Source: Azotimanducus sp963663145 (GTDB lineage Bacteria; Pseudomonadota; Gammaproteobacteria; Pseudomonadales; Azotimanducaceae). Taken from it: a stretch of DNA of 64,000 nucleotides. Positions 1-7,842 of the stretch are shown here, in pieces. The position numbers were made by a program, and so were the translations under genes. Position 1 is the stretch's first letter, and the number at the start of each line of letters is the position of its first letter. The stretch spans positions 1,054,001 through 1,118,000 of the forward strand of contig OY760134.1 of the NCBI GenBank assembly GCA_963663145.1, read 5' to 3'. The notes beneath the pieces are model-generated. The model searched no databases and had not been told where the DNA came from. It saw only the letters and a program-made list of their open reading frames with translations.

Positions 1-225
1 GTCGGCGATGAGGCCGAGTTCGAGCATCTCGTCGATCACGCCAAAACCGAGATCGGCGATCATCTCAAGGCTTGGCGGATGAAAGGTGGAAGCGCGTAAA
101 TCCACCGGCAGGCCCGGTGCCTTCTCGAACACAACCACCGGCACGTCGCGCCCAGCGAGATACAGCGCGAGCAGCGAACCGACCGGCCCTGAGCCGGCGA
201 TGAGGACTGGCAATTGCGCGGACAT
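1..225 (-). CDS. FAD-dependent aromatic-type monooxygenase, N-terminal part (runs off the window)
   Basis: The reverse strand reads an open frame from an ATG at 225 to the window edge, 75 codons. It begins MSAQLPVLIAGSGPVGSLLA, a Rossmann beta-alpha-beta fold with the GxGxxG dinucleotide motif at about residues 11-16. An acidic residue follows the second strand (VVVFEK), and then comes DLRASTFHPPSLEMI, which is the usual start of PheA/TfdB/UbiH-type flavoprotein hydroxylases. It lies 12 bp downstream of the isochorismatase-like gene and on the same strand, so it is probably the last visible gene of the 4764-to-1 unit. Family knowledge says such enzymes hydroxylate aromatic or heteroaromatic rings using NAD(P)H and oxygen. 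The substrate cannot be told because the C-terminal part is missing. Confidence 0.8.
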   Translation of the reverse strand, partial: MSAQLPVLIAGSGPVGSLLALYLAGRDVPVVVFEKAPGLPVDLRASTFHPPSLEMIADLGFGVIDEMLELGLIAD

Positions 226-237
226 GCGGCAATGCGG

Positions 238-840
238 TCAGCGCGACAGGACGGGCAGGAGTTGCGTCATGAGCTCATCCACCGTCAGGACATCCGCGTA
301 CTTGGCCTGAAGGTCAAAGAGGTTGGCCCGGTGCGCGTCCTGATTGCGGTCGGCGACCGCTTCTCGAGGCACGACCACCCGGTACTCTTGCTGCAGCCCA
401 TCGACCGCGGTGGCGCGCACGCAGCCACTGGTCGTGAGGCCGGTCACGATCAGGGAATCGACTCCCTTGGCGCGCAAGCGCTGATCGAGATCGGTCTTAT
501 GGAACGCGCTTGCCCAGTGCTTGTCGATCAGCAGGTCGGATGATCGCCTGGGGAGGCGCTCGTCGATGCGCACCCAGTCTGAATCATGCGCGAGCAGGTT
601 GAGTGCGGGCACTCGTTCGCGAAAAACCCGTGCCTCTCTTTCACTCCGATACACCACGCGCGTGAACACCACCAGCGCTCCCGCCCGGTGAAACTCGTCG
701 ATCAGGTGCCTGTTGGTTTCGATCACCTCTGGACAGTCACAGCCGAGCGGGCAGGCAGGGTCGGTGAACCCTTTCATCATATCGACCACGATCAGGGCGG
801 GCCGGCTACCGAGTCCGATATCCTTGCGCTCAAGATCCAT
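238..840 (-). CDS. Isochorismatase-family cysteine amidohydrolase
   Basis: This 200-residue protein has the cysteine hydrolase triad of the isochorismatase superfamily: Asp20 in LIVVDM, Lys107 in LIDKHWASAF and Cys140 in TTSGCVRATAVDG, which follows the usual hydrophobic strand LIVTGL. The N-terminal VVDMMKGFTDPACPLG resembles N-carbamoylsarcosine amidase and maleamate amidohydrolase relatives more than true isochorismatases. No aryl carrier domain or siderophore genes are nearby. It lies between the acyl-CoA dehydrogenase-like gene (73 bp gap) and the FAD monooxygenase (12 bp gap). In this context an amide-cleaving step, for example on a maleamate-like pyrrole fragment, is a reasonable inference but is not shown by the sequence. 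Confidence 0.85.
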   Translation of the reverse strand: MDLERKDIGLGSRPALIVVDMMKGFTDPACPLGCDCPEVIETNRHLIDEFHRAGALVVFTRVVYRSEREARVFRERVPALNLLAHDSDWVRIDERLPRRSSDLLIDKHWASAFHKTDLDQRLRAKGVDSLIVTGLTTSGCVRATAVDGLQQEYRVVVPREAVADRNQDAHRANLFDLQAKYADVLTVDELMTQLLPVLSR

Positions 841-913
841 GCGCGGTCTCCCATAGGGGCTGGCTTGACCGATTCACGTCGGACTGTCCCCGAGGCACTG
901 AACCTATTGACAT

Positions 914-2233
914 TCAGCGAGCGGCGAACTGATCTTGTTCGCTGCCCACGATTTCCATTTCCGCCGCCATGAGGCGTCCGCGCTCGGCTGGAAAGGCCTG
1001 CACGAGACCCATACAGAGGTCGCGTATCGATCGCGCCGGAACGCCTCGGTTGCCTGTTCCGGAGGTGCCGCAGGCCTTGAGGCCGAGTGTACCGACTTGG
1101 AACGCGCACTCCGCTACAACGCCTTTGCACAGTCGCCATTGTTTGACCACCTCATCCTTTGCAAGTATTGGCGGCTCGCTGCTTTCAAGTTCGATCTGTC
1201 GGCGCAGCCAGAGCCTCGCCGTTTCGAGTTCCACCATCATTTGACCGATGATCTCCTGCTGGTAGGGCCCGCTTCCAACCGGCCTACCGGTGTCGGCGAA
1301 CTTGCGCTCACGAAGCTGCGACAGGGTGTAGTCATAGAGGTTTTGCGCCGCGCCGAGGTAGCAGGCCACGCTCGCGACCTGATTGCCGACAAAGCTGCCG
1401 CGGCTCATGCGCATGCAGCGCGTGAAGGCGCCGGGAATGGCGAGAGCGGATTCATCGGGAACGAACACGTCCTTCAAGGTAATGCCGTGCGTTGCCGTGC
1501 CGCGCATGCCGATGGCATTCCAGTGCTCGCGCTCAGCCACGCCCTCGGCATCTGGTTCGACAAAGAAGGTGCAAAGACCTGCTGCCGTGTCGTAGCCTTC
1601 GAGACCGGCCGTCACCAGGTAACGGTCCGCCACGCCGGTGGCGCAGCCAAAGGACTTGACGCCGTTCAGTTTGAAGCCGCCGCCAACAGGTGTTGCCGAG
1701 GTGGAAATGGTGATGGCGGCCTGTTCGGATTTGACGGATTCGCTGGCGAAATTGGCCAGCCACTTGCCGTCGCGGCCCATGCCATAGAGCACCTGCTCGG
1801 CAAAGGCTTTGACCAAGGGTGCCTCCTCGTCGGTGAACAGGCCGGCCTCAAGTGCCTCAAGCGCCAGCAGCCCACGCGAGGCGGAGCTTGAATGAAAAAA
1901 GAACGCCAGCGCCGTGGACGCGCAGGCGGTGGCGAGCGCAAAGGTCGTCGCACAGAGGTCGCGCAGACCCCCACCCAATCCGCCGTAGCTGTGCGGAACC
2001 ACCATGCCGAGCAATCCGGCATCACTCAAGAGCGCCACATGCGGCAGATGGAATTCGCCGCGCGCGTCCACTTCGGCCGCAATCTCTCTTAAGGTCGGCA
2101 AGACGGCCTCCACGCGCTCCGCGCGCTCGATTTCTTCCGGGCTCATAGACTCTATCAAGGCTTGGCCGGTCAGATTGCCGACGCGTGGCGCGTCTTCGCG
2201 TTCGTTTGCTTGCGAGGTTTCGGCAGGGGTCAT
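914..2233 (-). CDS. Acyl-CoA dehydrogenase-like flavoprotein
   Basis: The 439-residue product starts at the ATG at 2233 (MTPAETSQANERED), which overlaps the stop of the upstream RCCR-like gene by four bases. A longer frame to 2308 would run deep into that gene. It has the acyl-CoA dehydrogenase layout: an alpha-helical N-terminal domain with VVPHSYGGLGGGLRDL, a beta domain with ANFASESVKSEQ and GGGFKLNGVKSFGCATG, and a C-terminal helical bundle ending in CGTSGTGNRGVPARSIRD. The Arg-rich end resembles both dehydrogenases and the related flavin-dependent monooxygenases (DszC type), so either chemistry is possible. Translational coupling to the RCCR-like gene suggests both work in the same pathway. 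Confidence 0.8.
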   Translation of the reverse strand: MTPAETSQANEREDAPRVGNLTGQALIESMSPEEIERAERVEAVLPTLREIAAEVDARGEFHLPHVALLSDAGLLGMVVPHSYGGLGGGLRDLCATTFALATACASTALAFFFHSSSASRGLLALEALEAGLFTDEEAPLVKAFAEQVLYGMGRDGKWLANFASESVKSEQAAITISTSATPVGGGFKLNGVKSFGCATGVADRYLVTAGLEGYDTAAGLCTFFVEPDAEGVAEREHWNAIGMRGTATHGITLKDVFVPDESALAIPGAFTRCMRMSRGSFVGNQVASVACYLGAAQNLYDYTLSQLRERKFADTGRPVGSGPYQQEIIGQMMVELETARLWLRRQIELESSEPPILAKDEVVKQWRLCKGVVAECAFQVGTLGLKACGTSGTGNRGVPARSIRDLCMGLVQAFPAERGRLMAAEMEIVGSEQDQFAAR

Positions 2234-2991
2234 TCGTTCTCTCCAATCAAGAGCCCGCGCTGCACGGCCACCGCCTGCTCGCCGATGAGCGGCGTGATTC
2301 GATTCCACACCGGATCCACGTCGGGGTCAAATAGGATGCGCTTGTTGTCCAGGTTCCTCGACGCGAGTTCGGAAGGCGTCGCGCTGCCAAGCGCCTCGGT
2401 ACTGATGCCGTTCGCGAGCAAACCGAACCAGTGCTTTTGATACTGCTCGACTGACGTGTGAATAGACTTGAATGCCGATTCCGTGGCGCGGTTGGCGAGC
2501 ATCCAAGGCGACATGATGGCGCGCTGACGAGGCGAGAGCTGCGCTGGGGACAAGCCCTCCATCTCGGAGGCCGCCTCGAAGGCGGGTGAGAGGGGCGTGT
2601 AGACGGCATCCATGTAGGCGAGATTGGTGCCCAAGTCCAGGCGAGGAATGAGGTCCAAGTGGAAGGCGAAGTAACCGCCCGCATAGACTGAATCAAGCGT
2701 GAAGTGGGGCACGGCGCTTGTCTTCGGCGTGAAGGCGAACAACATGTGGGAATCGAGTTGCATGGCCTCAACTGTGATGGTGCAGGTCACCACGCGAAAT
2801 AAGGGGCCGCCGTTAAACAGGCGCACCTCGCCGATTTCGCCTTGCGCCATGGGCAGATGGCTCTCAAGACGCAAATAGGGAACCCCCGATTCTCCGGATT
2901 GCTCGGAGAGCGAAAGACGCTCCACTATTCGCTCAAGTGTCTTGCGAAACAATTTGGCCGGAAGCGTTTCCGTCGGGTGAGCTTCGGACAT
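2230..2991 (-). CDS. Ferredoxin-dependent bilin reductase / RCCR superfamily protein (divergent)
   Basis: This 253-residue protein has a central signature VPHFTLDSVYAGG (about residues 94-106) followed by FHLDLIPRLDL (110-120) and AYMDAVY. The order of motifs matches the core beta sheet of red chlorophyll catabolite reductase and bilin reductases, where an acidic residue after the P-(N/H)-F strand and a P-R-x-D-L turn are shared. Asp100 sits where plant RCCR has a glutamate near the substrate. Known members reduce open-chain tetrapyrroles with ferredoxin electrons. It is translationally coupled to the flavoprotein downstream and has an FNR-like site 63 bp upstream of its ATG. I assign the family from remembered motifs, so reaction and substrate are inference. 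The protein is clearly different from the second member at 11784. Confidence 0.6.
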   Translation of the reverse strand: MSEAHPTETLPAKLFRKTLERIVERLSLSEQSGESGVPYLRLESHLPMAQGEIGEVRLFNGGPLFRVVTCTITVEAMQLDSHMLFAFTPKTSAVPHFTLDSVYAGGYFAFHLDLIPRLDLGTNLAYMDAVYTPLSPAFEAASEMEGLSPAQLSPRQRAIMSPWMLANRATESAFKSIHTSVEQYQKHWFGLLANGISTEALGSATPSELASRNLDNKRILFDPDVDPVWNRITPLIGEQAVAVQRGLLIGENE

Positions 2992-3053
2992 GCTCGTCTA
3001 TTCGCCCTTTTACCCGCCTGATTGCAACATAGTTCGCCGCTCGCACCGAGTCC

Positions 3054-3067
3054 TTGATAATTCTCAA
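3054..3067 (-). promoter_or_regulatory. FNR-like operator in front of the bilin reductase-like gene
   Basis: The plus strand shows TTGAT-AATT-CTCAA, which matches 9 of 10 positions of the FNR palindrome TTGAT-N4-ATCAA. Its centre is about 41 bp upstream of a start site predicted from a minus-strand TATGTT element at 3031-3026. This is the class II activator geometry. The site overlaps the stop codon of the nitrilase gene and precedes the ATG at 2991. Confidence 0.45.
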
Positions 3068-4764
3068 GCGTTTTTGGTGCTGCGCGAAATCGCGCCCGAC
3101 AATTGCCAAGGCCTTGAGGCCAGCAGGTCGGTGTTCTTTGAGACGATCTTGTTTGCCGCATTCGCTGGTCGCACGCAGGCGAGGGTCACTTCGGAATCCG
3201 GTGTTGCGCGTGTGCATTCCGGATGACTGAGCAGCCCATCGAAGATGCGCTGCGTCCATGTGGTCATGATGGTGAAGTCGGTCGGCAGGGCGGTGATGAA
3301 TCCATGACCAAATGCATCGCTGTGGGTCGCCACCAAGAGGTTGATGTGGTTCTCGGCCGAGCGTTCGAGCAATCCGAATTCGAGTTCCCAAGATTCAAGC
3401 GGGTCGAGCGGCACCATGGCGGCATCCACGCCCTCAAGTGCCAGCAGACGGAAGGTCTCGGGATACAGGCTGTCGTCGCTTGTGACCACCCCGACGCGGC
3501 CCCAAGCCGTGTCGCAGGCCGAGAATCCGTCCCCCAACTGGCTAAACGAATGCCGCTCGGAGCGGTGTACTTGAGGCTGCTCAAGCAGGATTCCATCTTG
3601 ATTGATCAGTACGGCGCAGTTGCGAAAGGCGTTGCCGACGCGCTGAATGATCGAGGTGCCGACACAGGCCTCGCCGCACACTTCCGCGACTTGGGGCACG
3701 AGCTGTTCGGCCTGTTGCGCCGCCCCATCCAAATCATCTGATTCGTGGCTGATCGGTGGCAGGCAGATGAGCTGGGCACCCGCCGTGACCGCCTTGCCCA
3801 CAGAGGCCGTGATCGCGCCTCGGTCATTCATGCGATTCGGGCAGAGTATGGCTGCGCTTACCTGCTCGGGCGAAGCGGGGTTTGGCTGGGGCGTTGGTGC
3901 TCGCGTGATCGGTGCGTAGAGCTCGGGGCGCCTGGCGTGCATGATGTCCGTGCCATCGGGGCGCTGTTTCTCATTGGCTCGACCTGGCGCTATGTCCGCC
4001 CATATCACCTCGGCCCGGTCGCGGGAAGCTTTCGCCAACACCCGGCCATCCGGGTCGACGATCTGGCTCTCCCCGGCACCTTGCAGGAAGACCTCGGGAA
4101 TCCCCGTCGCTTGACTGACGGCAGTCACCATCTCCTCGGGGACAAGCGGACCAACCTTGTTGGCGGCCACCACAAACACCTTGTTCTCCGCGGCGCGCAC
4201 CGGCACATGCAGCGAAGCTTCGTCGAGTGCGAAGGAATTGAGGCTGTTTAAGAGTAGTTCGGCGCCGCCCAAGGCGAGGCAGCGTGGCGTCTCGTTGATC
4301 ACCCCGTCCATGCAGGCATACAGACCAATTCGCCCTAAGGGAGTGTTGATGACCCGACCGGCTTCGTGCGCCTTTTCGAGAAAGTCGTTCTCGTGGCCGA
4401 TATAGACCTGTTTGGTGTTGTCAAGGATAAGCTGACCGTCCGGATTGTAGAGCAGGCTTGAACCGGTGGCGGCGCCGTCTTCGCGCTGAACGGTGCAATT
4501 CACGACCACATGTGTGCCAAGCTGCTTCGCCTTGTGCGCGATCGCCGACAGAAACGGCCCGTCCAAGCGCGCCGAGACATTGAAGCAATGTTGCTTGTCG
4601 TCATACCAGGAGAGGTGGTTGCAAAATTCTGGCAGTACGACCAGATCAGGGCGGCAACGGCGTGCTTCATCCAACCAGTGCAAACAGGTGTCGAGATTCG
4701 CCTCGATGTCCGCCCCGATGGAAAACTGCACGGCGGCGACGCGAATGGTTCCCGGCTCACTCAT
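3064..4764 (-). CDS. Tandem nitrilase-superfamily (carbon-nitrogen hydrolase) protein with one active and one degenerate domain
   Basis: The 566-residue protein carries two CN-hydrolase domains. The first (about 5-290) keeps the catalytic triad: Glu46 in LVVLPEF, Lys118 in DNTKQVYIG and Cys151 in GLYACMDG. The second (about 305-550) has LICLPPISHES where the Glu should be, PQVHRSERHS where the Lys should be, and VVTSDDSLYPE in place of the nucleophile elbow. It therefore probably has no activity and may serve for assembly. Members of this superfamily hydrolyse nitriles, amides or carbamoyl groups. The gene starts the minus-strand run that continues with the bilin reductase-like gene after 72 bp. 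In context it could open or deamidate a pyrrole-derived amide, which is inference. Confidence 0.85.
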   Translation of the reverse strand: MSEPGTIRVAAVQFSIGADIEANLDTCLHWLDEARRCRPDLVVLPEFCNHLSWYDDKQHCFNVSARLDGPFLSAIAHKAKQLGTHVVVNCTVQREDGAATGSSLLYNPDGQLILDNTKQVYIGHENDFLEKAHEAGRVINTPLGRIGLYACMDGVINETPRCLALGGAELLLNSLNSFALDEASLHVPVRAAENKVFVVAANKVGPLVPEEMVTAVSQATGIPEVFLQGAGESQIVDPDGRVLAKASRDRAEVIWADIAPGRANEKQRPDGTDIMHARRPELYAPITRAPTPQPNPASPEQVSAAILCPNRMNDRGAITASVGKAVTAGAQLICLPPISHESDDLDGAAQQAEQLVPQVAEVCGEACVGTSIIQRVGNAFRNCAVLINQDGILLEQPQVHRSERHSFSQLGDGFSACDTAWGRVGVVTSDDSLYPETFRLLALEGVDAAMVPLDPLESWELEFGLLERSAENHINLLVATHSDAFGHGFITALPTDFTIMTTWTQRIFDGLLSHPECTRATPDSEVTLACVRPANAANKIVSKNTDLLASRPWQLSGAISRSTKNA

Positions 4765-4805
4765 CGGAAGAGACGCTCTCCTGTGTCTGAGGGTTGCATA
4801 TTCAG

Positions 4806-4834
4806 CCTAGCGTGCTGTCTCAGGGCACACTAGG
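4806..4834. promoter_or_regulatory. Inverted repeat in the divergent promoter region
   Basis: Two ten-base arms, CCTAGCGTGC and GCACACTAGG, face each other across nine bases with one mismatch. They lie 42 bp upstream of the nitrilase ATG and 113 bp upstream of the membrane protein start. This could be an operator or a leader hairpin of the nitrilase message. No known consensus is matched. Confidence 0.3.
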
Positions 4835-4854
4835 CAGCCCGCATGGTGGCTTGC

Positions 4855-4895
4855 ATGATAAATGTCAATGGTGGCTTTCGCCCGCCGCCTACAAT
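4855..4895 (+). promoter_or_regulatory. Candidate FNR-type promoter for the membrane protein-MFS pair
   Basis: The sequence ATGAT-AAAT-GTCAA at 4855-4868 matches 8 of 10 FNR positions. A good -10 element TACAAT lies at 4890-4895, which puts the palindrome centre near -41 of the expected start. No clear -35 box is present, as expected for an activator-dependent promoter. It precedes the ATG at 4947 by about 45 bp of leader. Confidence 0.4.
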
Positions 4896-4946
4896 CCAAG
4901 CTTGTGCCGACTGTCCTCCACCTGGCCTTCAGCATAGGAGCTTTGC

Positions 4947-5606
4947 ATGAGCACCTACCTCCTGCTCAAGTACCTGCACATCATCGGCTTCGTCTATTGG
5001 CTCGGCGGCGATTTCGGAACCTATCTCGCCAGCCGTCAAGTGATCAATCGCGATTTGCGCCCGGAATCCCGCCAGACCGCGCTGCGCATCATGCTCGCCT
5101 GTGACATGGGACCGCGGCTCGCCATGCCGCTGATGCTGCCGATTGGCCTGCATCTGGCCTGGTTCACCGGTGCACTGCAGATATCCACGACCATCTTGGT
5201 GATTGTCTGGGCCGTCTGCCTCTACTGGCTGTCCATGGTGCTGACGCTGCACTTCAAGGAAGGTCATCCCATCAGTGTGCGGCTCGCGCAGATCGATCTG
5301 TATTTCCGCATGCTGATGGTCGCGGTGCTGATCGCCTGGATCGCGGTGTTGGCCCTTGGCGGCGGAAGCGCGCTCTGGGCCATGCTGAAGCTCGCGATCT
5401 TCGCCGTTCTGGTGGTCTGCGGGATCGCACTCAGGTTCCGGCTAAAGCCCTTCGGCCAAGCCTTTGGGCAGATGATGCAGGAAGGTGCAAGCGAGCAATC
5501 CGAAGCGTCCATCCAATCATCTATTCAGGCATGCCGACCCTGGGTCTGGTGTATCTGGGCCGGGCTTTTCGTCAGTGCCGCGCTTGGCCTGCGTTTGCTG
5601 GCGTGA
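4947..5606 (+). CDS. Multi-spanning membrane protein of unknown function
   Basis: The 219-residue product has about six hydrophobic segments and starts at an ATG preceded by AGGAG. The first helix carries LLKYLHIIGFVYWLGGDFG. Further histidines (IGLHLAW, TLHFKEGH) sit at membrane boundaries, a pattern seen in CopD-like and DUF2269-like proteins, some of which bind heme or copper. Similarity is only by pattern, so no function is assigned. It is followed after 53 bp by an MFS transporter on the same strand. The pair may be driven by the FNR-like promoter at 4855-4895. Confidence 0.65.
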   Translation: MSTYLLLKYLHIIGFVYWLGGDFGTYLASRQVINRDLRPESRQTALRIMLACDMGPRLAMPLMLPIGLHLAWFTGALQISTTILVIVWAVCLYWLSMVLTLHFKEGHPISVRLAQIDLYFRMLMVAVLIAWIAVLALGGGSALWAMLKLAIFAVLVVCGIALRFRLKPFGQAFGQMMQEGASEQSEASIQSSIQACRPWVWCIWAGLFVSAALGLRLLA

Positions 5607-5659
5607 TGCGCTAGGCTAGCGAGCCTCAAGATTCAAGTAAAGGCATCAGGGAGTCGCTC

Positions 5660-6967
5660 ATGACCGAACCCAATGCAGTCTCTGGGGACAGGCGCTTCCT
5701 CGGACTGTTGCTCAGTCCGGGGACAGGCACCGGCCATATGCTCACCTTCTACCTGGCCTGTTATGCGGCCATCATGCTGGCAACCTTCGTTCCGCAAACC
5801 CAGCCCTTCTTGCTCGCGGAGATACTCGGGTTGGAGGCGTCGCGTCAGGGCACGATCAGTGGCAATCTGAATTTTATTGGCGAGATCGTCATCATTCTCA
5901 GCGTCGGCCTGTGGGGATCCTTGTCGGACCAGGTCGGCAGGCGATTCGTGACCGTGGCGGGCTTTCTACTCTCATCGGTGGGCATCGTCATCTACGGCCT
6001 TGCCGAGAGCATTGCCGGCCTTGTGCTGGCGCGGGTGGTGTATTCGGCCGGCATCGCCGCCGTCAGCACCATGCTCATTACCCTGATGGCGGACTACGTG
6101 GCCGATGCGAGCCGCGGCAAGGCGACCGGACTTCTGGGCATCATGAATGGTCTCGGTGCCATGACCGCGGCGCTTGTACTGCTGCGCCTGCCGTCCATGT
6201 TCAAGGCCGGCGGCATGGACGCGCAAGAAGCCGCCTACGCGACCTACGGCACCATGGCCTTGATCACGCTGCTTGTAGGCTTCGCTATGTATGCCGGCCT
6301 GCGCAAGCGGGCGGCGGTTATTCAGGAAAAACGCACGCCCTTCTTGCAGCAGTTGCGCGAAGGCTTTACTGAAGCGCGCCGCCCGGTGATTGCGCTGGCC
6401 TACGCGGCTTCCTTTGTGGCGCGCGGCAATCTCGCCGTAGTCGGCACCTTCTTCACACTCTGGGCCTCCATCTATGGCACCAGCGAACTCGGACTCACGG
6501 CCGCCGAGGCGGTCGCTAGGGGAGGCGGCATTGTGGCCGTATCCTATGCCGCCGCGTTGCTCAGCGCCCCGCTGTTCGGCCTCCTCACGGACCGAATCAA
6601 CCGCGTGAACGCCTTGGCGGTGGCGCTCTGCATCAGCGCGATCGGCTACGGCAGCACGCTGTTCTTGGAGGATCCCTTCAGTCTGGCGACCATGCTCTGT
6701 CTCGTCTTGATTGGTATGGCGGAGGTTGGCTGCATCATCACCAGCGGCGTGCTGATCGCCGAGCGCGCACCTGATCATATTCGAGGCTCGGTGGTCGGTG
6801 TCTTCACCCTCACCGGTGCTGTGGGCATCCTCATCGCCAGCGTGGTCGGCGGCTATTTGTTCGATCTTTGGACCATGACTGGCCCCTTCATCTTCTTCGG
6901 CGCTGTTGCCTCCCTCGTGCTGATCTGGGCGGTGCTGCTGAGGCTAAGAGAGATCAGTCGCTTCTAA
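5660..6967 (+). CDS. Major facilitator superfamily transporter
   Basis: The 435-residue protein has about twelve hydrophobic segments in two halves. Between helices 2 and 3 it has GSLSDQVGRRF, the MFS motif A, and a related copy LTDRINRVN in the second half. It therefore is a secondary transporter, probably proton-coupled, in the inner membrane. The substrate is not evident. Its place in the catabolic island suggests uptake or export of a pathway compound. Its last 24 bases overlap the 3' end of the convergent PIN-domain gene. Confidence 0.85.
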   Translation: MTEPNAVSGDRRFLGLLLSPGTGTGHMLTFYLACYAAIMLATFVPQTQPFLLAEILGLEASRQGTISGNLNFIGEIVIILSVGLWGSLSDQVGRRFVTVAGFLLSSVGIVIYGLAESIAGLVLARVVYSAGIAAVSTMLITLMADYVADASRGKATGLLGIMNGLGAMTAALVLLRLPSMFKAGGMDAQEAAYATYGTMALITLLVGFAMYAGLRKRAAVIQEKRTPFLQQLREGFTEARRPVIALAYAASFVARGNLAVVGTFFTLWASIYGTSELGLTAAEAVARGGGIVAVSYAAALLSAPLFGLLTDRINRVNALAVALCISAIGYGSTLFLEDPFSLATMLCLVLIGMAEVGCIITSGVLIAERAPDHIRGSVVGVFTLTGAVGILIASVVGGYLFDLWTMTGPFIFFGAVASLVLIWAVLLRLREISRF

Positions 6968-7387
6968 TGGATTTACATGTTCCACACCGGGAAATCGTCT
7001 GAAGTCGTAGTCGGCGGAACAGATGGCTGCGCCCCGCTCAAGTGCCATGGCTGCAATGTGGGCGTCTGTCGTCAGGTTGCCCGCCGCACCACTCGAGTGC
7101 AATAGATTTCGCAAGATGGGCCAATGCCCATTGCCGGGAGAAATGGGTTGCACGAAGGGCTGTTTCAGCCAAGCGTCGACGTACTCCAAAGCCGCTTCAA
7201 CTTTCAGAGGGTTGGCGAATACTCCTGTACGGGTCGTAATCCTCACAAACGCAATGAGGCAAATCCAAGGCAGTCCGACCCAAATGCTTCCGGAGAGCAC
7301 TTCTTCTAGCCACTGCCGCGCGGCGAGATGCTGCGGTGCGTTTGGATTCACCGCATAGATTAGAAGATTGGCGTCTACGAGAATCAT
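6944..7387 (-). CDS. PIN-domain toxin (VapC-like ribonuclease)
   Basis: The 147-residue protein begins MILVDANLLIYAVN, the PIN-domain first strand with its metal-binding Asp. It has further acidic positions in TTDAHIAAMA and SADYDFRRFPGV, the typical C-terminal PIN motif D-x-D-F-x-R-F. VapC toxins are magnesium-dependent RNases that cleave tRNA or rRNA. The gene follows its likely antitoxin by 4 bp. The 3' end overlaps the end of the MFS gene by 24 bp, which suggests a later insertion of the pair next to that gene. Confidence 0.88.
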   Translation of the reverse strand: MILVDANLLIYAVNPNAPQHLAARQWLEEVLSGSIWVGLPWICLIAFVRITTRTGVFANPLKVEAALEYVDAWLKQPFVQPISPGNGHWPILRNLLHSSGAAGNLTTDAHIAAMALERGAAICSADYDFRRFPGVEHVNPLEATDLS

Positions 7388-7391
7388 GAAT

Positions 7392-7661
7392 CTACTTTCG
7401 CAACTCCAGCTTTCGGACGATTTCTTGATCTTCCAAGTCAGCCGCTAGTTGAAGCGCCTTTTCGAGGTTATAGGGACCAATCAGCTCACCTAGATTGGCA
7501 GGCTTGAGCTTATAGGGCTGCCCCGTCAATCTGGATAGATCACTTGCTATGCCCCTTCGGAGCAGTTCATTGATGACCGCTTTAAAGCTCTTGCCAGATT
7601 CTTGAACCATCTCGCGGATGTGCGCCGCTAGATCGTCCTCTAGAGTCAAGGTCGTACGCAT
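7392..7661 (-). CDS. VapB-like antitoxin
   Basis: This 89-residue protein begins MRTTLTLEDDLAAHIREMVQ, a ribbon-helix-helix DNA-binding start. The acidic, flexible C-terminal half (NLEKALQLAADLEDQE) would wrap the toxin. I choose the ATG at 7661 because a purine-rich GAAGAAG stretch precedes it and the family begins at this residue; the frame is open to 7700. It sits directly upstream of the PIN toxin and probably represses the shared promoter. Confidence 0.82.
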   Translation of the reverse strand: MRTTLTLEDDLAAHIREMVQESGKSFKAVINELLRRGIASDLSRLTGQPYKLKPANLGELIGPYNLEKALQLAADLEDQEIVRKLELRK

Positions 7662-7842
7662 AGCTTCTTCTTGATGTGAATCGCCCTCAATGTGGAGCAT
7701 CTTAACATCATTCTTTTTGACTTCAAGACATCACAGGCGCTGATTCTAGGTCGTCGCTGGTTTCCGCCTCACCGGAAAAGCACCGCTCAGCTTGTTTTTC
7801 CACGTTCCCAAGGCGAGTGTTATTCGCTTTCTCCGTCTGCTT

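Noticed and set aside
238..840. Isochorismatase of siderophore synthesis
   Set aside because: No entABC-like genes or carrier domain nearby; N-terminus fits amidohydrolases better.
935..1891. A 318-codon plus-strand open frame
   Set aside because: It lies wholly opposite the acyl-CoA dehydrogenase-like gene, has no family motifs and reads as a shadow of its codon bias.
5972..6778. A 268-codon minus-strand open frame
   Set aside because: It is antisense to the MFS transporter, and its Gln/His/Arg-rich sequence is typical of a shadow frame.
7761..7778. Hairpin TTTCCG/CGGAAA as terminator of the SDR gene
   Set aside because: The stem has six pairs, lies 65 bp from the stop codon and has no T-run in the direction of transcription.
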